In this document: positions 10,291 through 21,780 of the stretch, piece by piece
How the letters are laid out: every line of letters starts with the position of its first letter
How positions within the stretch are numbered: position 1 is the stretch's first letter
Position numbers and translations under genes: made by a program
NCBI RefSeq assembly: GCF_905171765.1
Contig: NC_053390.1
Coordinates: 144,168,968-144,232,967 of the forward strand
Origin: Bufo bufo
Lineage: Eukaryota; Chordata; Amphibia; Anura; Bufonidae
DNA length: 64,000 nucleotides
Direction of reading: 5' to 3'
Notes under the pieces: generated by a model
Database searches by the model: none
What the model was told of the DNA's origin: nothing
What the model saw: only the letters and a program-made list of their open reading frames with translations

Positions 10291-10426
10291 AATTTAAATG
10301 CTGAGAAAGGGGTGGAACATATGTGATGTCATGATATGGGCAGATCATCTGATAAAGGGGGGGGGGGGCGGCAATTTTTATCTTGCCTAGGGCGGAAAAA
10401 ATGCTTGCACCGGCCCTGCCTGTAAT

Positions 10427-11340
10427 ATTATCACACTCCAGAAATACATCCAGGCCCCTCTTGAATTCCTTTATTGTACTCCCCATCACCACCTCCTCAG
10501 GCAGAGAGTTCCATAGTCTCACTGCTCTTACCATAAAGAATCCTCTTCTATGTTTGTGTACAAACCTTCTTTCCTCAGACGCAGAGGATGTCCCCTCGTC
10601 ACAGTCACAATTCTGGGGATAAATAGATGATGGGATAGATCTCTGTACTGACCCCTGATATATTTATACATAGTAATTAGATCTCCCCTCAGTCGTCTTT
10701 TTTTCTAAAGTTAATAACCCTAATTTTGATAATTTTTCTGGGTACTGTAGTCCCCCCATTCCAGTTATTACTTTAGTTGCCCTCCTCTGAACCCTCTCCA
10801 GCTCTGCTATGTCTGCCTTGTTTACAGGAGCCCAGAACTGTACACAGTACTCCATGTGTGGTCTGACCAGTGATTTGTAAAGTGGTAGGACTATGTTCTC
10901 ATCACGGGCATCTATGCCCCTTTTAATGCAACCCATTATCTTATTGGCCTTGGCAGCAGCTGCCTGACACTGGTTTCTACAGCTTAGTTTGCTGTTCACT
11001 AAAATTTCTAGGTCCTTTTCCATGTCAGTGTTACCCAGTGTTTTACCATTTAGTATGTACTGGTGACTTGCATTATTCCTTCCCATGTGCATAATCTTAC
11101 ATTTGTCAGTGTTACACCTCATCTGCCACTTCTCTGCCCAAGCCTCCAATCTATCCAGATCCCTCTGTAGTAGTATACTGTCCTCTTACGTGTCAATTAC
11201 TTTACACAGTTTAGTGTCATCTGCGAAAATAGATTTTTACTGTGCAAGCCTTCTACAAGATCATTAATAAATATATTGAAGAGGATAGGGCCCAATACTG
11301 ACCCCTGAGGTACCCCACTAGTGACAGTGACCCTATCTGA
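10427..11340 (-). pseudogene. LINE reverse transcriptase, C-terminal half
   Basis: The enzyme copies LINE RNA into DNA at the target. Visible motifs, in order on the minus strand, are [15 protein letters not shown] with IFINDL (11197-11340), then after a break ICNTDKCKIM-type text, KDLEILVNSKLS, YKSLVRPHMEYCVQFWAPV and LERVQRRATKVI (10664-11149), and the terminal AVRLWNSLPEEVV (10440-10534). This order is standard for CR1/L2/Rex-type elements. The catalytic YxDD box is lost between the first and second blocks, and at least two frameshifts separate the blocks. Confidence 0.83.
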
Positions 11341-11462
11341 CTGATCCCTCATGAAGCCATGCTGATATGGCATTATTTGCTTATTTTCATTGAGGTACTC
11401 CAAGATAGCAAGCAAATAACGCCATATCAGCATGGCTTCGTGAGGGGGATCGGTCATGTCAA
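11341..11462. repeat. Inverted duplicate of a LINE segment
   Basis: The segment coding for PYQHGF occurs on the minus strand (about 11341-11385) and again on the plus strand (about 11400-11450), giving an inverted pair of roughly 50 bp. Both are reverse transcriptase sequence lying upstream of the GVPQG box. An inverted 5' end is a known product of LINE insertion (twin priming). Confidence 0.65.
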
Positions 11463-11999
11463 ACTAAGTCTACTTTCACACTTTCCGTTTGTGAGATCCG
11501 TTCAGGGCTTTCACCAGCGGTCCAAAACGGATCAGTTCAGTCTCCATTCCGCTTTGGAGACAGACATCAAAACGTCTGATGAAACTGAGCCAAACGGATC
11601 CGTTCTGACACACAATGTAAGTCAATGGGGACAGATCCGTTTTTTTACTGACACAATCTGGCACAATACGGATCCGTCCTCCATTGACTTTCAATGGTGT
11701 TCAAGACGGATCCGTCTCAGCAATGTTACAGATAATACATCTGGGACCCGCACCTACGAGCTCCGGCTCGGCTATTTCCGTCTGCTCCATAGACATGAAT
11801 GGGAGCAGGGGCCGCGTGTGTGCTGTGCGCTCCCATTCACTTGTATGGGAGCAGCGCTTGCTGGTGGATGGACCCCGCTCTCCCCGATCCGTTCTCCCTT
11901 GTAGGTGCACGTCCCAGAGGTAGGACCCACACCTATCAGACAATGGGGGCATATCCTAGCGATATGCCCCCATTGTATGTGATGGGAATGCCTCTTTAA
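11463..11999. mobile_element. MITE fragments ending at a TTAA site
   Basis: The left part begins agtctactttcacactttcc, typical of the GGGTACTTTC group, and holds its ggatccgt and caatgg tracts. The right part, from about 11740, ends at gcctcTTTAA (11996-11999), typical of the TTAA group. A perfect 15-bp hairpin (11941-11955 with 11961-11975) lies near that end. Neither element is complete. Confidence 0.5.
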
Positions 12000-13850
12000 G
12001 TTCTATGGTTGCACTGCTACACTGCCATACATGAGCATGCAACAGGTCTCTCACCAAAAATCGGCATGTAGCCATACCCTTATTATCTTATACTCAAACA
12101 ACCAGCTTTTCTGACTCCTCCTTTTGGCAATCGCCCCAGCCTGCACCTCCACAGCTCTGTTCAAGCCCAGTATAAAGAAGTAAATGCGTGGGACGTGCTT
12201 CAGACTACAGTCAGAACATGAGTTCGTTTTTTTTGTTTTTTGTTTTTTACATCCTTTTGGCCTCCATCATGCAGGTATGCATTGGGATACTATGTTTTAA
12301 CTAGCTATAAAGTGGCATACATCAGAGACAGCCCTAGGAGGTCTATGATGTGATGTGAACAAAGCCTTAAAGGGTATCTTGTCCCTACGAAGCTTGTGGT
12401 ACCTAATGAAAGAATCATACTCGCTTGCTGCCAACGACACGGGTCTAACAAACTGTCTCCATTCGGTGATCTTCTGGTCCCGGCTTATTTACTTCCGACT
12501 GAGCTACAGACGGAGCCATCTGTGCCACTGCATCAAGGGCTAGCGTTACCTGTGACGTGTCCCCAAGCAGCATGTGACCTAGCAGCGATGTGCTTGGGGG
12601 CTTGTCACCACTATGGCCAGTCGCTGGTCGCAGCTGCGCATGTGACACTGTTTGTACCTCGGGCAGAAATAAACAAGCCACAGACCGGAAGATCACCAAA
12701 TGGAGCCAGTGGATTATCTCACAGGAAAGCAAAATGATAGGGCGTTGCAATTGAACATACTCAACCCTTCTCTCTTACGACATCATCTGTTGAGTCGATC
12801 GAGCAGTGACTGATTGATGGAAAAGTATGGTAGGAAGGGAACCAGCAACATGTTGGGTATGGGTAGAAAACAGGAAATAGCTCCACACAAGTTGAAGGGG
12901 TTTCCCTGAAGTTCAATATTGATGACTGGTCCTCAGGATAGTGGAACAGCGGAGGTCCGACTTCTGGCACCATCACCAATCAGCTGTTTGAGGAGGTCAT
13001 AGCACTCCAGTGAGCACTGCGGCCTCTTCCCAGGCCATTGGTCATATAGTCCATTTGCAGCTCAGTAAGGGTGGTATTACTGCCGATGTATAGGCAGTGT
13101 GCGCACCGATGGATGATAAAAATCCATTGGCGCTCGTTTGCACTGGCCTGATTACAAAGGTTCGTTCCTCCCTGATTACACAGGGTGATGTCCTGACAAT
13201 ATCGAGTATCTTTCATCCTGATGAAAGATACCTAGCAGCCGATGAATGAACGTTTGCTCATTCATCGGCGGATCGATCATACAAGCCAATTATTGCGAAC
13301 AAGCGTTCCTATGAACGTTTGTTCCCAATAATTAGCTGATAATTGTGCGGACTAATAGGCCCTTAAACATACAAGCTAACAAAGTATTTTCTATCTTATC
13401 TTTTCAGCAAAACAAGTCTCGTAATAAAACCCACAAGGAAAGCTCCCTTTATGTATTTCCTCCGTTTATGATCTGTATGTGTGGAACGGATGTTGATCTG
13501 CTGTATTCACTGAACAGATTTGGCTTGGGGCTACTCCTGAGGGAGCCCCCCTGGTCTCCCTGTCCGGGGATGTGGTCTCCATTGCAGGGAAAGCAATAGG
13601 CAAACACCTCTTGAAGTTTTCTTGTACGGTATTAGCGTCTCGGAAACTGATGATAAGTCACTGTCATTGATTGAACATGCCGAAAGAGTGACAATCAGAG
13701 TTACCATCAGTTTCTGAGGAGGTAATTCAAAGGGAACATAAATATGGCCGCACTTCCTGTTGTCCCTTTGCTTTCACAACAAAACCAAAATGTCATGGTA
13801 GGCTCCCGAACAATGACAATAATGGAAGCGCTGTGCAAGTCAAATAAGAA
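12000..13850. other. Mostly unassigned intergenic DNA
   Basis: No exon, RNA gene or complete transposon was recognised. Positions 13076-13366 resemble the MITE group with 'ggcagtgtgcgcacc' and 'cattcatcggc' motifs, seen again near 22.2, 26.9 and 47.9 kb. Open frames are short and unlike known proteins. Confidence 0.45.
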
Positions 13851-14440
13851 AGACCAACAGCACTGCTTATCACCTGCCGAATACCATTCCTACAGTGAAG
13901 TGTGATGGTGGAAGCATCGTGCCGTGGGGGTGTTTTTCAGGGGTTTGAACCCTAAGCACACAATTAAGACAACACAGAAGTGGCTTAGGGACTGCTTTGT
14001 GAATCGCCTTGGGTGGCCCAGCCAGTGTCCTGACCTGAATGGAGCATCTTTGAAAAGCCCTGAAAATTGCTGTCCACCAATTGTCCCATCCAACCTGACA
14101 GAGCTTGAGAGGATCTCCAGAGAAAAATGGCAGAAAATCCCCAAATCCAGGTGTGCAGCCCTTGTGGCATCATAGCCAAGAAGACTGGAGGAGGTAATTG
14201 CTGCCAAAGGTGCTTCAACTAAGTCCTGAGTGAAGGGTCTGAATACTTGTGCCAGTGCAAGATTTTAGTTTTTCCTTTTCAATAACTTAAATATTTCTAA
14301 CATTCTGTTTTCACTTTCTGATTATCAGGTATTGAGTCCAGAATAATGGGATTTTTCTTTTTTTACCACAAGGCCACAACATAACAAAATGGTGAAAATG
14401 TGAAAGGGTCTGAAGATTTTCCAAATGCATTGTATATTGG
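13850..14440 (+). pseudogene. Tc1/mariner transposase remnant with 3' end
   Basis: Plus-strand text decays from a Tc1 transposase: a VKCDGGSI-like start (13900), then NPKHTIKTTQKWLRDCFVN and WPSQCPDLN (13945-14040). These correspond to the catalytic-core DPKHT and SPDLNPIE regions. Part of the terminal repeat follows (gaagggtctgaatacttgtg at 14231 and gggtctgaagattttcc at 14405). Stops and shifts are many, so it is old. The 5' half is missing. Confidence 0.75.
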
Positions 14441-14474
14441 GGTAAGAAACAATGCAGAATGGCATTAAAAAGTC

Positions 14475-14684
14475 TAAAGGGGTTGTCAAAAAATTATTTA
14501 GTAAGAGCTCAGAATGCTATAAAAATGATTGCGATTCCCTGCCACTCCCGCTCCTGGTCTACTACCTGGTGTCTGTGGACACACAGGAAATGACTGGCCG
14601 AGGCGGATCAACACTGCAGGCAGGCATTGGCTGAGCTGTCATTTTCCATTCTAAATAATTTTTAGCACCCAGACAACCTCTTTA
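14475..14684. mobile_element. 210-bp TTAA-group MITE
   Basis: Ends are taaaggggttgtc and gacaacctcttta, with inner tracts (aaattatttag, ctaaataattt) also inverted. The right end abuts the next MITE, whose TAA target overlaps it. Confidence 0.65.
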
Positions 14685-14685
14685 A

Positions 14686-14921
14686 GGGTCCATTCACACA
14701 TCCGCAATTTTGCGGAACAGGTGCGGACCCATTTATTTTCAATGGGGCCTGGAATGTGCTGTCCGCATTTACGGATCCGCAAAAAAATAAAACATGTCCT
14801 ATTCTTGTCCGCAATTGCGGACAAGAAAAGGCATTTTCTATGAGTGCTGGTGATGTGTGATCCGCAAAATGCGAAACGCACATTGCTTGTGTCCGTGTTT
14901 TGTGTACGTGTGAATGGACCC
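14686..14921. mobile_element. 236-bp hairpin MITE, TAA duplication
   Basis: Ends are GGGTCCATTCACACATCCGC and the inverted form, with TAA at 14683-14685 and 14922-14924. The core holds the tract aacatgtcctattcttgtcc shared by all copies of this group (16.2, 26.0, 27.7, 34.3 and 45.9 kb). The three-base TAA/TTA duplication fits PIF/Harbinger. Confidence 0.82.
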
Positions 14922-14924
14922 TAA

Positions 14925-15920
14925 AGTTTTTTTTGTTTTTTTTTAAAGAAAACTCTATGAAGGAGACAAGGAAATCCCATGACCTTTAGTAGGGTATCTC
15001 CTTATAACTCAATAATTCATAAATGTCTACCCAATAGAAATCATGTAGTTTTCATGCACTATTGACATCCAATAATAATAGAATTATCGCCAAAAAAATG
15101 CCGCTAGAATTGTGTATTCTATCCTATAATAGTCCTCTCCTTAAAAATTTGTAGTGTATATAAAGATCCATTAAAAACTGAATGTCACACACCATGACAC
15201 CTGTGGGGATTTGCTTTGGTAGTTAGGACTAGCGGATGCAGTATAGTGGCAAAGTACACAGTTATTGAATCAAACAGCGGTGTTTATTCACACATTGGTG
15301 TATAACAAAATGCAGATAAGATGTATCACAAAACGCAGGTGGCTTGGTGTTTGTTCACACACAAGGAAAGTCTATAAACAATAAAAGTGACCTTTTCTCC
15401 TGGGTGTTAATTCACACCCTGTTAGCGGTTCAGCCTCATCAAGTCCATAGGCGGCCTGTTCGCCTTTAGAGAGGCCTGAATCCTCCAGCCCCACTCAAAT
15501 CCCAGCACAGCCCTCAGTTCACAGCACACAGACTCCTGAGCTCCACTGTCAGAGGCAGTGCTGGCTGGAACATGGGGGAGTAGTCACTCACCCAGCACTT
15601 TGACTACTCCCAGTAAGAGCTGTCCCGGATCAGCTATGACAGCCATGCTAAATCTTTAGGTGTCAATTAGCAATAGTTGCTGCTGACACATAAAATACCG
15701 GCTCTTACTTCACTGAGGCCAGGAACCTCGGTGACACATACATTCCATCCACGATGATTCCAGGTACCTTCTTACACAACTTACAGAGGTTTCTTACAAC
15801 ATGGAAACCTTAGGTACTCTATCTTGTCAGCCCATGGTTTTCCCCTGAATATATGCATTATTAACCCTTTTTACACCACTCTGTCCAGTTCTCCAGTAGT
15901 TGACGCCATTACCTTTCCTT
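14925..15920. other. Unassigned repeat-like DNA, possible old LTR
   Basis: Positions 15183-15735 start tgtcacacaccatgacacc and end ctcggtgaca, giving TG...CA ends as in an LTR. No matching 5-base flank was found, so the call is weak. Fragments such as gtgtttattcacacattgg look like regulatory LTR sequence. The rest is plain intergenic DNA. Confidence 0.3.
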
Positions 15921-16060
15921 AAAGGGGTTGTCCAGGTTCAGAGCTGAACCCGGATATACCCACGTTTTCACCCAGGCACCTCCTATTGTATAAGACTTAT
16001 ATGTTCTCACTCATCCTTGTTTTTGTTGTATGGAGGAAACTAGCATTAGTTATAGCGTAC
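15921..16060. mobile_element. One end of a TTAA-group MITE
   Basis: It begins ttaaaggggttgtccaggttc and contains an inverted pair (cagagctgaacccgg). The opposite end was not found, so this is a fragment or solo end. A matching inverted end (acccggacaacccctttaa) occurs alone near 28980. Confidence 0.45.
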
Positions 16061-16084
16061 ATGAGGTTAATTTGTTTCTTTTTT

Positions 16085-16915
16085 TATTGATTGTCCATTA
16101 TGTGAGGTACATGATGGGGTCATTTACTAATAATGTTAGGCATATGGAAGTGTAAAGTGATACAACCGTATGCCTCATTAAGGGTCCATTCAGAGGTCCA
16201 TAGAATGTGTCTGGATCCGTTCCGCAATTATGCAGAATAGGTGTGGACCTATTCATTTTAAATGGGGCCGGAAAAGATGCGGAGAGCACACAGTGTGCTG
16301 TCCGCATCCGCATTTCCAGTCCGCGGCTCCGCAAAAAAAATAGAGCATGTCCTATTCTTGTCCGCAGAAGAATAGGAATCCTCTATTTAGTGCCGGCGAT
16401 GTGCGGCGTCAGTGTTTTGCGGACCAAAAAACACTACGGACGTCTGAAAGGACCCTAATAGTAACCACATCAACTACCTCCTCACATAATGGACAACATG
16501 GGGTTAATGTAAGGTATATGATGGGATTACTTACTATTACTGTGAGGCACATAGTTTTATCAATTTAGACCTCTATGTGCCTGACATTAATAGTAAATAA
16601 CCCCATCATGTACCTGCTTATATATTGGGCGACATGGGGTTAATGTAAGGCACATGTCACTATTACTGCGAGGCACATGGTTTTATCAGTTTGGACCTTC
16701 ATGTGCCTCATATTAATAATAAATAATCCCATCATAATGTGAGGCACATGGCGTTACTTATTTTGAACCTCCATGTAGTACCTCATATAAGTAGTGACAC
16801 CATCATTAACCCCATGTTGCCCATTATGTGAGGTACTTGATGGTTTCACTGTTACCATTAATGTGAGGCACATGTAAGTACTAAAGTAAGAAGACCATGT
16901 GCCTCACATTGATAC
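16085..16915. repeat. Cluster of inverted repeats, atgatgggg/gaggcacatgg type
   Basis: At least six copies of a 60-90 bp module occur in both orientations: variants of gtgaggcacatgg and aaccccatcatgtacctc, at 16085-16181 and 16456-16910. Neighbouring copies face each other, forming successive hairpins. The MITE at 16182-16455 sits in the first arm. The source element is not recognised. Confidence 0.7.
16182..16455. mobile_element. 274-bp hairpin MITE, TAA duplication
   Basis: It belongs to the same group as 14686-14921. TAA flanks it on both sides (16179-16181 and 16456-16458). The ends have drifted: gggtccattcagaggtcc against gtctgaaaggaccc. Confidence 0.8.
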
Positions 16916-16998
16916 AGGCACACAGCGTGAAGCATTTTTCTGTAAGAACAGCATGAAACTTCTCCTGCAGCAAGATCCTCCTGGATGTTGAATGTTAA

Positions 16999-17082
16999 AG
17001 GACCTGTGATAATGTCATCATCATGTGACCAGCAACCAGTGGCTGTTACTGGTTATATGGCAATGACCTCCTCAAAGGTCCT
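16999..17082. mobile_element. 84-bp TTAA mini-MITE
   Basis: TTAA at 16995-16998 and 17083-17086 encloses an inverted pair: aggacctgtgataatgtcat against caatgacctcctcaaaggtcct. At 84 bp it is the shortest complete element in the window. Confidence 0.65.
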
Positions 17083-17089
17083 TTAACTT

Positions 17090-17860
17090 ATCAGCTTTGA
17101 GGACTGCAGTGGGTTTCTCTCTCCCCTATTCCTATTATCCCCCCTCCTTCCCTGATACTCCCCTATCAGGCCACTGGGCTTTTACATTGGTGGCCGGCTG
17201 CATCACCGTGAGGAGGGAAGGATGCTCGCCTTTCCTTCTCCACTCTGCGCCACTTATGACAACATGGCGTGCACTGTGCTTTGTGCTCCATGCTCCATGT
17301 ATCAAACCAGGTATCAAAGTGTCGAAACAGTATTGAGACGTCAATACCCTGTGCAACCCTATAATACACTTAAAATAACTGTTGGCCAGACTGATATCCT
17401 CATGCACACTTGAGTTTCACATATGCGGCTGTCTTCTCCGGCAGGCTGTTCTGGCATAGTTACTTACCCACTGGACCCCATTGACTATAATGGAGACTGG
17501 CAGAGATCTAGCCGCTACCCGGCAAATATGCACGCAACTGTTTCTGTCCGACCAATTCCTGGCATTGTATGCCGACACATCCACAGGTGAGAAACTGGCT
17601 CAATGCAGGCAGTATCCCTAAAACACACCAAGAAGCACCTCTTGGGGAATAAAGGAACAGCTATTTTGAAATTCTGCATGTCCAGTCCTTGTGTTCCCCA
17701 ATGTCTGCCACTGGAGACAGGCAGTCGCCATACACTCTAAGCTTGTTGGCAGATACTGCTAAAATCGTCAGAACCTGTCAACATTTTTTCTAATATTTGT
17801 GGCCGCCTTTATATCTCTTTTACACGGCTGGTGAGCAGGGACGAACCTTCGCAGGAACGT
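17090..17860. other. No recognised feature
   Basis: Unassigned intergenic sequence. Short frames on both strands (for example 17135-17407) look like nothing known. A cggcaggctgttctgg tract near 17430-17530 recalls a decayed MITE of the GGGTACTTTC group. Confidence 0.4.
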
Positions 17861-17861
17861 T

Positions 17862-18012
17862 TCTTCTGCCAGTCAGAACTATGGCTGCGGACAGCACACT
17901 GTGTGCTGTCAGCATCTTTTGCGGCCCCATTGAAATATATGGGTCCGCATCCGTTTTGCAAAATTACGGAACGGATGCGGACCCGTTTATACGGATGTCT
18001 GAATGGACCCTT
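17862..18012. mobile_element. Right half of a hairpin MITE
   Basis: It carries the gcggacagcacactgtgtgctg, caatggg-like and gaatggaccc tracts of the 14686 group, and TTA follows the end at 18012. The left end is missing. Confidence 0.6.
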
Positions 18013-18632
18013 AACCATAGATCAGATATAAGGGACATCACCACCAATGCTTATCTGGGACTGGCTCCCATCTTTATACAATTAACACGTTCATCGTTAC
18101 CCCAGGACCTCCTTATCTTGCAGATGCCCGTGGTTGTATGACCATCCTGTATAGATCATTGGGTACTGAATGGCCTGCACCCACTGAGATATGTCAGGTG
18201 ATATCGGCGTCTCACATACATTTTTATGAAAACAAGCACATCACAATATGATTGATAATACTTGCATACCACTACATTAATAGAAACATATAAACCCAGT
18301 GTTTCTCTGTGACACAGCCGTAGATGGGAATTATACAATGGCTGTGCTTTCAGGAGAGATTACCTTTAATTATCCACTTGTTAACTGATTCAGTCAGCCT
18401 GACAGTTTTCCCTGGAGTCCAAAGCTCAGTAAGCAGACGTGTCCTCGTATGTGTGAGCGTGTAAGTGATTCAGCTGTAAAGAGAGACGCTGTGCTGATCA
18501 TGACCTGAGAGAATTAGAAAAGCTCAAATGTTTCTTTTGTGATGGAGACAAAAAAAATAATGAATTACTTACCGTTGTTTAATGTCTCCCATAATTTTAA
18601 GTCTTAAGTCCCTTTATTTAATCAGTTTTTAA

Positions 18633-18975
18633 AGGGGTTGTCCAATTGCAAACATTTATTCCCTATCCACAGAATAGGGAATACGTGTCTGACCTTCAGG
18701 GGTCTGACCACTAGAGCCCCTGCTAATCACAAGAATGGCGGCCCAGGGGTCTCCTTTTTGAATGGAGCAGCGGTCATGTCTGCACGCTGCCGCAGCATTC
18801 AACCGTATGGGAGTACAAGCGCTGGGCAATCTCTGGCAATCCCATAAAGTTGAGTGGGGCAGGGGGGTTCATGCATGAATGCTGCTCCATTAATACTGGT
18901 GAACACTAGGTCCCTGTTCTCCTGATGGTCTGACCCTCGCCAAAGGGAATAAGTCTTTGTAATGGGACAACCTCT
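18633..18975. mobile_element. 343-bp TTAA-group MITE
   Basis: TTAA flanks it at 18629-18632 and 18976-18979. Ends are aggggttgtccaattgc and taatgggacaacctc in inverted form. Inner tracts around ccctatccacagaataggga make a hairpin. Confidence 0.72.
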
Positions 18976-19190
18976 TTAAAGCGACCCTGTGGTTCAAGAA
19001 AATAAACTTCACGTTAACTGGGGAAGGAGCAGTGACTGATCAGCTGCTTTTCAGCTGCAGCTGCACCGATTCCTGGGTTCCTCTTCTGTTATTCAAAATG
19101 GCTGCACTTAGCTTTACCAGTATGATGTGGGTATGACCTAAGCAGCTTCCTGTAATATATGAAGAGCAATATTACAAAGGTAATCATTAA

Positions 19191-19571
19191 AGGGGTTATC
19201 CAATTTCAACAACACACACACACGTGCCGGGCCCCTCACTGGTAATATACTTACCCCACTCCCGATGCTGCTTCTGGTCCCCGCATCGCCGCTGCTGCTT
19301 CTCCCTGCACACGGACGAAAACATCGGGGGGTGGGGGGGGAGCAGCCAATGGCAGGCGGGGCTGGGGGGGAGCCTCCCTAGTATCGCGGGTGATGCTAGG
19401 GAGGCTCGTCCCTGTCCCCGCCTGGCTCCTCCCAACACCGGATGCTTTCATCCGTGTGCAGGGAGAAGTAGCTGTGGCGATGCAGGGACAGGGAGCAGGG
19501 TAATTACCGTATATTACCGGTGAGGGGCCTGGCACATGTGGGGGAGGGTTTCTTGAAATTGGATAACCCCT
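19191..19571. mobile_element. 381-bp TTAA-group MITE with long inverted arms
   Basis: TTAA occurs at 19187-19190 and 19572-19575. The ends aggggttatccaatttcaa and its inverted form match fully. The arms continue past the ends through tgccgggcccctcac/gtgaggggcctggca, ctgcttctccctgcacacgg and ctagcatcacccgcg-like tracts to a dyad near 19380. A run of (ac) dinucleotides lies at 19208-19222. Confidence 0.83.
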
Positions 19572-19734
19572 TTAAAGCTTTAATTAACCACAGCAATTTT
19601 TACCAAACATATATTATGATCATTACAGAATGAAGAGAGATTCCAGTTTTGGCTATGTTCTGCCTAAAATGTGGAAGAGCAAGGTCACTTTGCTGGTATC
19701 TAGCCATAGGACTACCAACTCTCCATTTACACAG

Positions 19735-20035
19735 GCTGACTGAGCAGGCAATTATAAGCCGATTGCTTGCGATAATTGTCAGAGGAGGTGAGAGCTGCAT
19801 TTAAGTGCAGCAATCGCCTTCACTATATGAGGACATGCAATCACTACTGAGATCACTTGTTCCCATACACAGGACAATCTGCTTCCCAGAAACAATGAAT
19901 TATGTGTCTGCATTAGCAATGCTTGTACCCAGTAAACGGCAGTTTGCTGTTTCCTAGGGTAATCGGCAGTACCTCTCCGCAGGCCGATTTTCAGGAATAA
20001 TCAGCCCGATAATTGTCTGGTGTAAAGGGACCTTA
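19735..20035. mobile_element. MITE remnant of the tttacacaggc group
   Basis: Left tract tttacacaggctgactgagc and right tract gataattgtctggtgtaaaggg face each other loosely. The interior motifs (gattgcttgcgataattg, cccatacacaggac) recur at 26.83-27.16 and 47.93-48.24 kb. The flanks are not clean. Confidence 0.5.
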
Positions 20036-21780
20036 AAAAATTTATCTGTCATGAATTATTACAACTTAAAGGGGTTGTCCTACAAAAAATATTCTACAGT
20101 TTTCAAACCAGCACCTGAATATGAATACTTTTGTAATTACATGTAAATTAGTAAGTTTTGTAAGTGCATTAACATTTTTGCATAGTCACTGTATGTGTAA
20201 ATATCTGTATACCACCACCTGCTGTTTGTTTTTTGTTTTTTTCTTTTTACTTTGTCCTGCTCACTGAGGTGGCCGCACATGCTCAGTTTCATCCTTCAAC
20301 TGTCTCCTGAGCTGTGATAGGGAGAGCTGAGACACGCCCCCTTAGCTGCAGCAGAAAAGACACTCCCCTTCAAGCTCTCAGCTTATAAATCTAGCAGAGC
20401 AATGAATGGAAAGACTCTTGATCCATGTCAGGTACAGGGCTGGTTCTAGCTTTGTTAGAAAAAGATTGTCATGTCCTATATCTCTGATGTTAATTTTTTT
20501 TCCCCCCATTAGTCATGCACTAACCCTTTTAATGATGCAAGCAAGTAAGGGGATTTCAGTTGAGCACTTTTTTGGACCACAGCTGTTTCTCTCAACCCCC
20601 CTCCCCCCAATACACACGCACAGTCTTCTTGGTCAGTCATGCAAATGTCCTAAATAGAGAGAAGGGAGAAATTCACTACTGGACTCCTCCGGCAATGGCT
20701 TATCTCCTCAAAAAGGTTGGGCACGTTGAAATGCAACTGCCTAATACATATCTCCCGCTGACATCTGCCATTAATTTTTAAGGAAGAATTGGGAGGCCCC
20801 CCTTACACATTAGATGTTGGCTGGTCCCACTGAAGTCAGCAGGTTCAGCCAATTTATATCTAACGGAGGAACAATTATTAGCTTCTTCCCTTTCTCTGCC
20901 CTACACATGCCCAGAACACTGCTACCAAACATCATTGATGGCACAGGAATTTCAAATTGAATTGGCTGCATTGACTATATTTCCTATTCTACACTAAAAG
21001 TGTGTGATCTGTATAGGTTCCTGCTATCAAGCCGATGGTGATCTCATAGCATCTTATGATTATGGCTGGCCTTATAGTCAAACTTTGCAGACAGGAGGTA
21101 ATGATATGTTTAGGGAGCCGAGTACTTTATGCTGATAGTTACCAGTTTAGTACCCATTTTGTCTGAGCAGGGTAACCACAAGGCTTGCAGACTTTCATTT
21201 TGATGCTAATGACGAGCCACAGGAAAAGCCAGTAAATTGCTGCCTATAAATCCCTGTCTTGTATTATCCATTTCTTGGCTGTGTGCCTTTGAATCTAAGC
21301 CTTTATTCCAACACTGTCACTTGTGGAGGTGTGAGCTACAGGTAATGATCAATGCTTTCTATATGTAAAGCCAGGAAGTTCTTCCCTTTACTTGGCTACC
21401 TGAGACTTAGCTCCCATCCCCCAGGTAGTCACAGCAGCCCCATCCTGGCACGTCTTCATAGTTGGTCTTCCTAACTTTTCATGTAGGCACATTTTTCCAA
21501 TTAGTCTAGGTTGCACACAATATTTCAGTGCAGTATGAAGCCCAGTCGTTGTAAAGTGTGTCTAATGATCAGAAATATTTTTTATCTATGAAAAAAAAAT
21601 TCCAAGCTATACATACTATACTGACTGTATATTGCATTTAGTCATAATTGACTCCATACCTTGAAGACACTGTATTTTAGGTTGGGTGTCTCAGGCCTAG
21701 CTTGTGTGTCGGGCCGTGTCTATTCACCCTGATCTTCATTACGACTGTTATATCAGTACACTGTCCTTTTTACCAAGGCC
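20036..21780. other. Unassigned intergenic DNA
   Basis: It begins with a solo TTAA-group end (ttaaaggggttgtcctac, 20067). No partner end, exon, RNA gene or clear repeat was found in the remainder. AT-rich stretches and short frames only. Confidence 0.4.

Larger units (their letters stand above)
8682..10418. mobile_element. 1.7-kb nonautonomous hAT-like element
   Basis: It has short inverted ends: CAGGGCCGGCGC on the left and GCACCGGCCCTG on the right, with an inner ctaggc pair. It is flanked by a perfect 8-bp duplication, cctgtaat (8674-8681 and 10419-10426). An 8-bp duplication with CAGGG ends is the mark of hAT transposons. No transposase is present. The cargo is a GA minisatellite and one or two TTAA-type MITE pieces. 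Removing it in thought restores the LINE sequence exactly. Confidence 0.87.
7927..11400 (-). mobile_element. CR1/L2-type LINE, 5'-truncated, with two nested insertions
   Basis: The LINE reads right to left. Reverse transcriptase coding is at about 10427-11400, the 3' untranslated part at 8589-8681 and 7927-8045. The element is cut by a TTAA MITE (8046-8588) and by a hAT-like element (8682-10418). Only the last third of the reverse transcriptase survives, so it was already 5'-truncated when inserted, as is normal for LINEs. Confidence 0.8.

Noticed and set aside
15183..15735. A third solo LTR
   Set aside because: It has TG...CA-like ends but the flanks (ctgaa and catac) do not match, so I list it only as unassigned repeat-like DNA.
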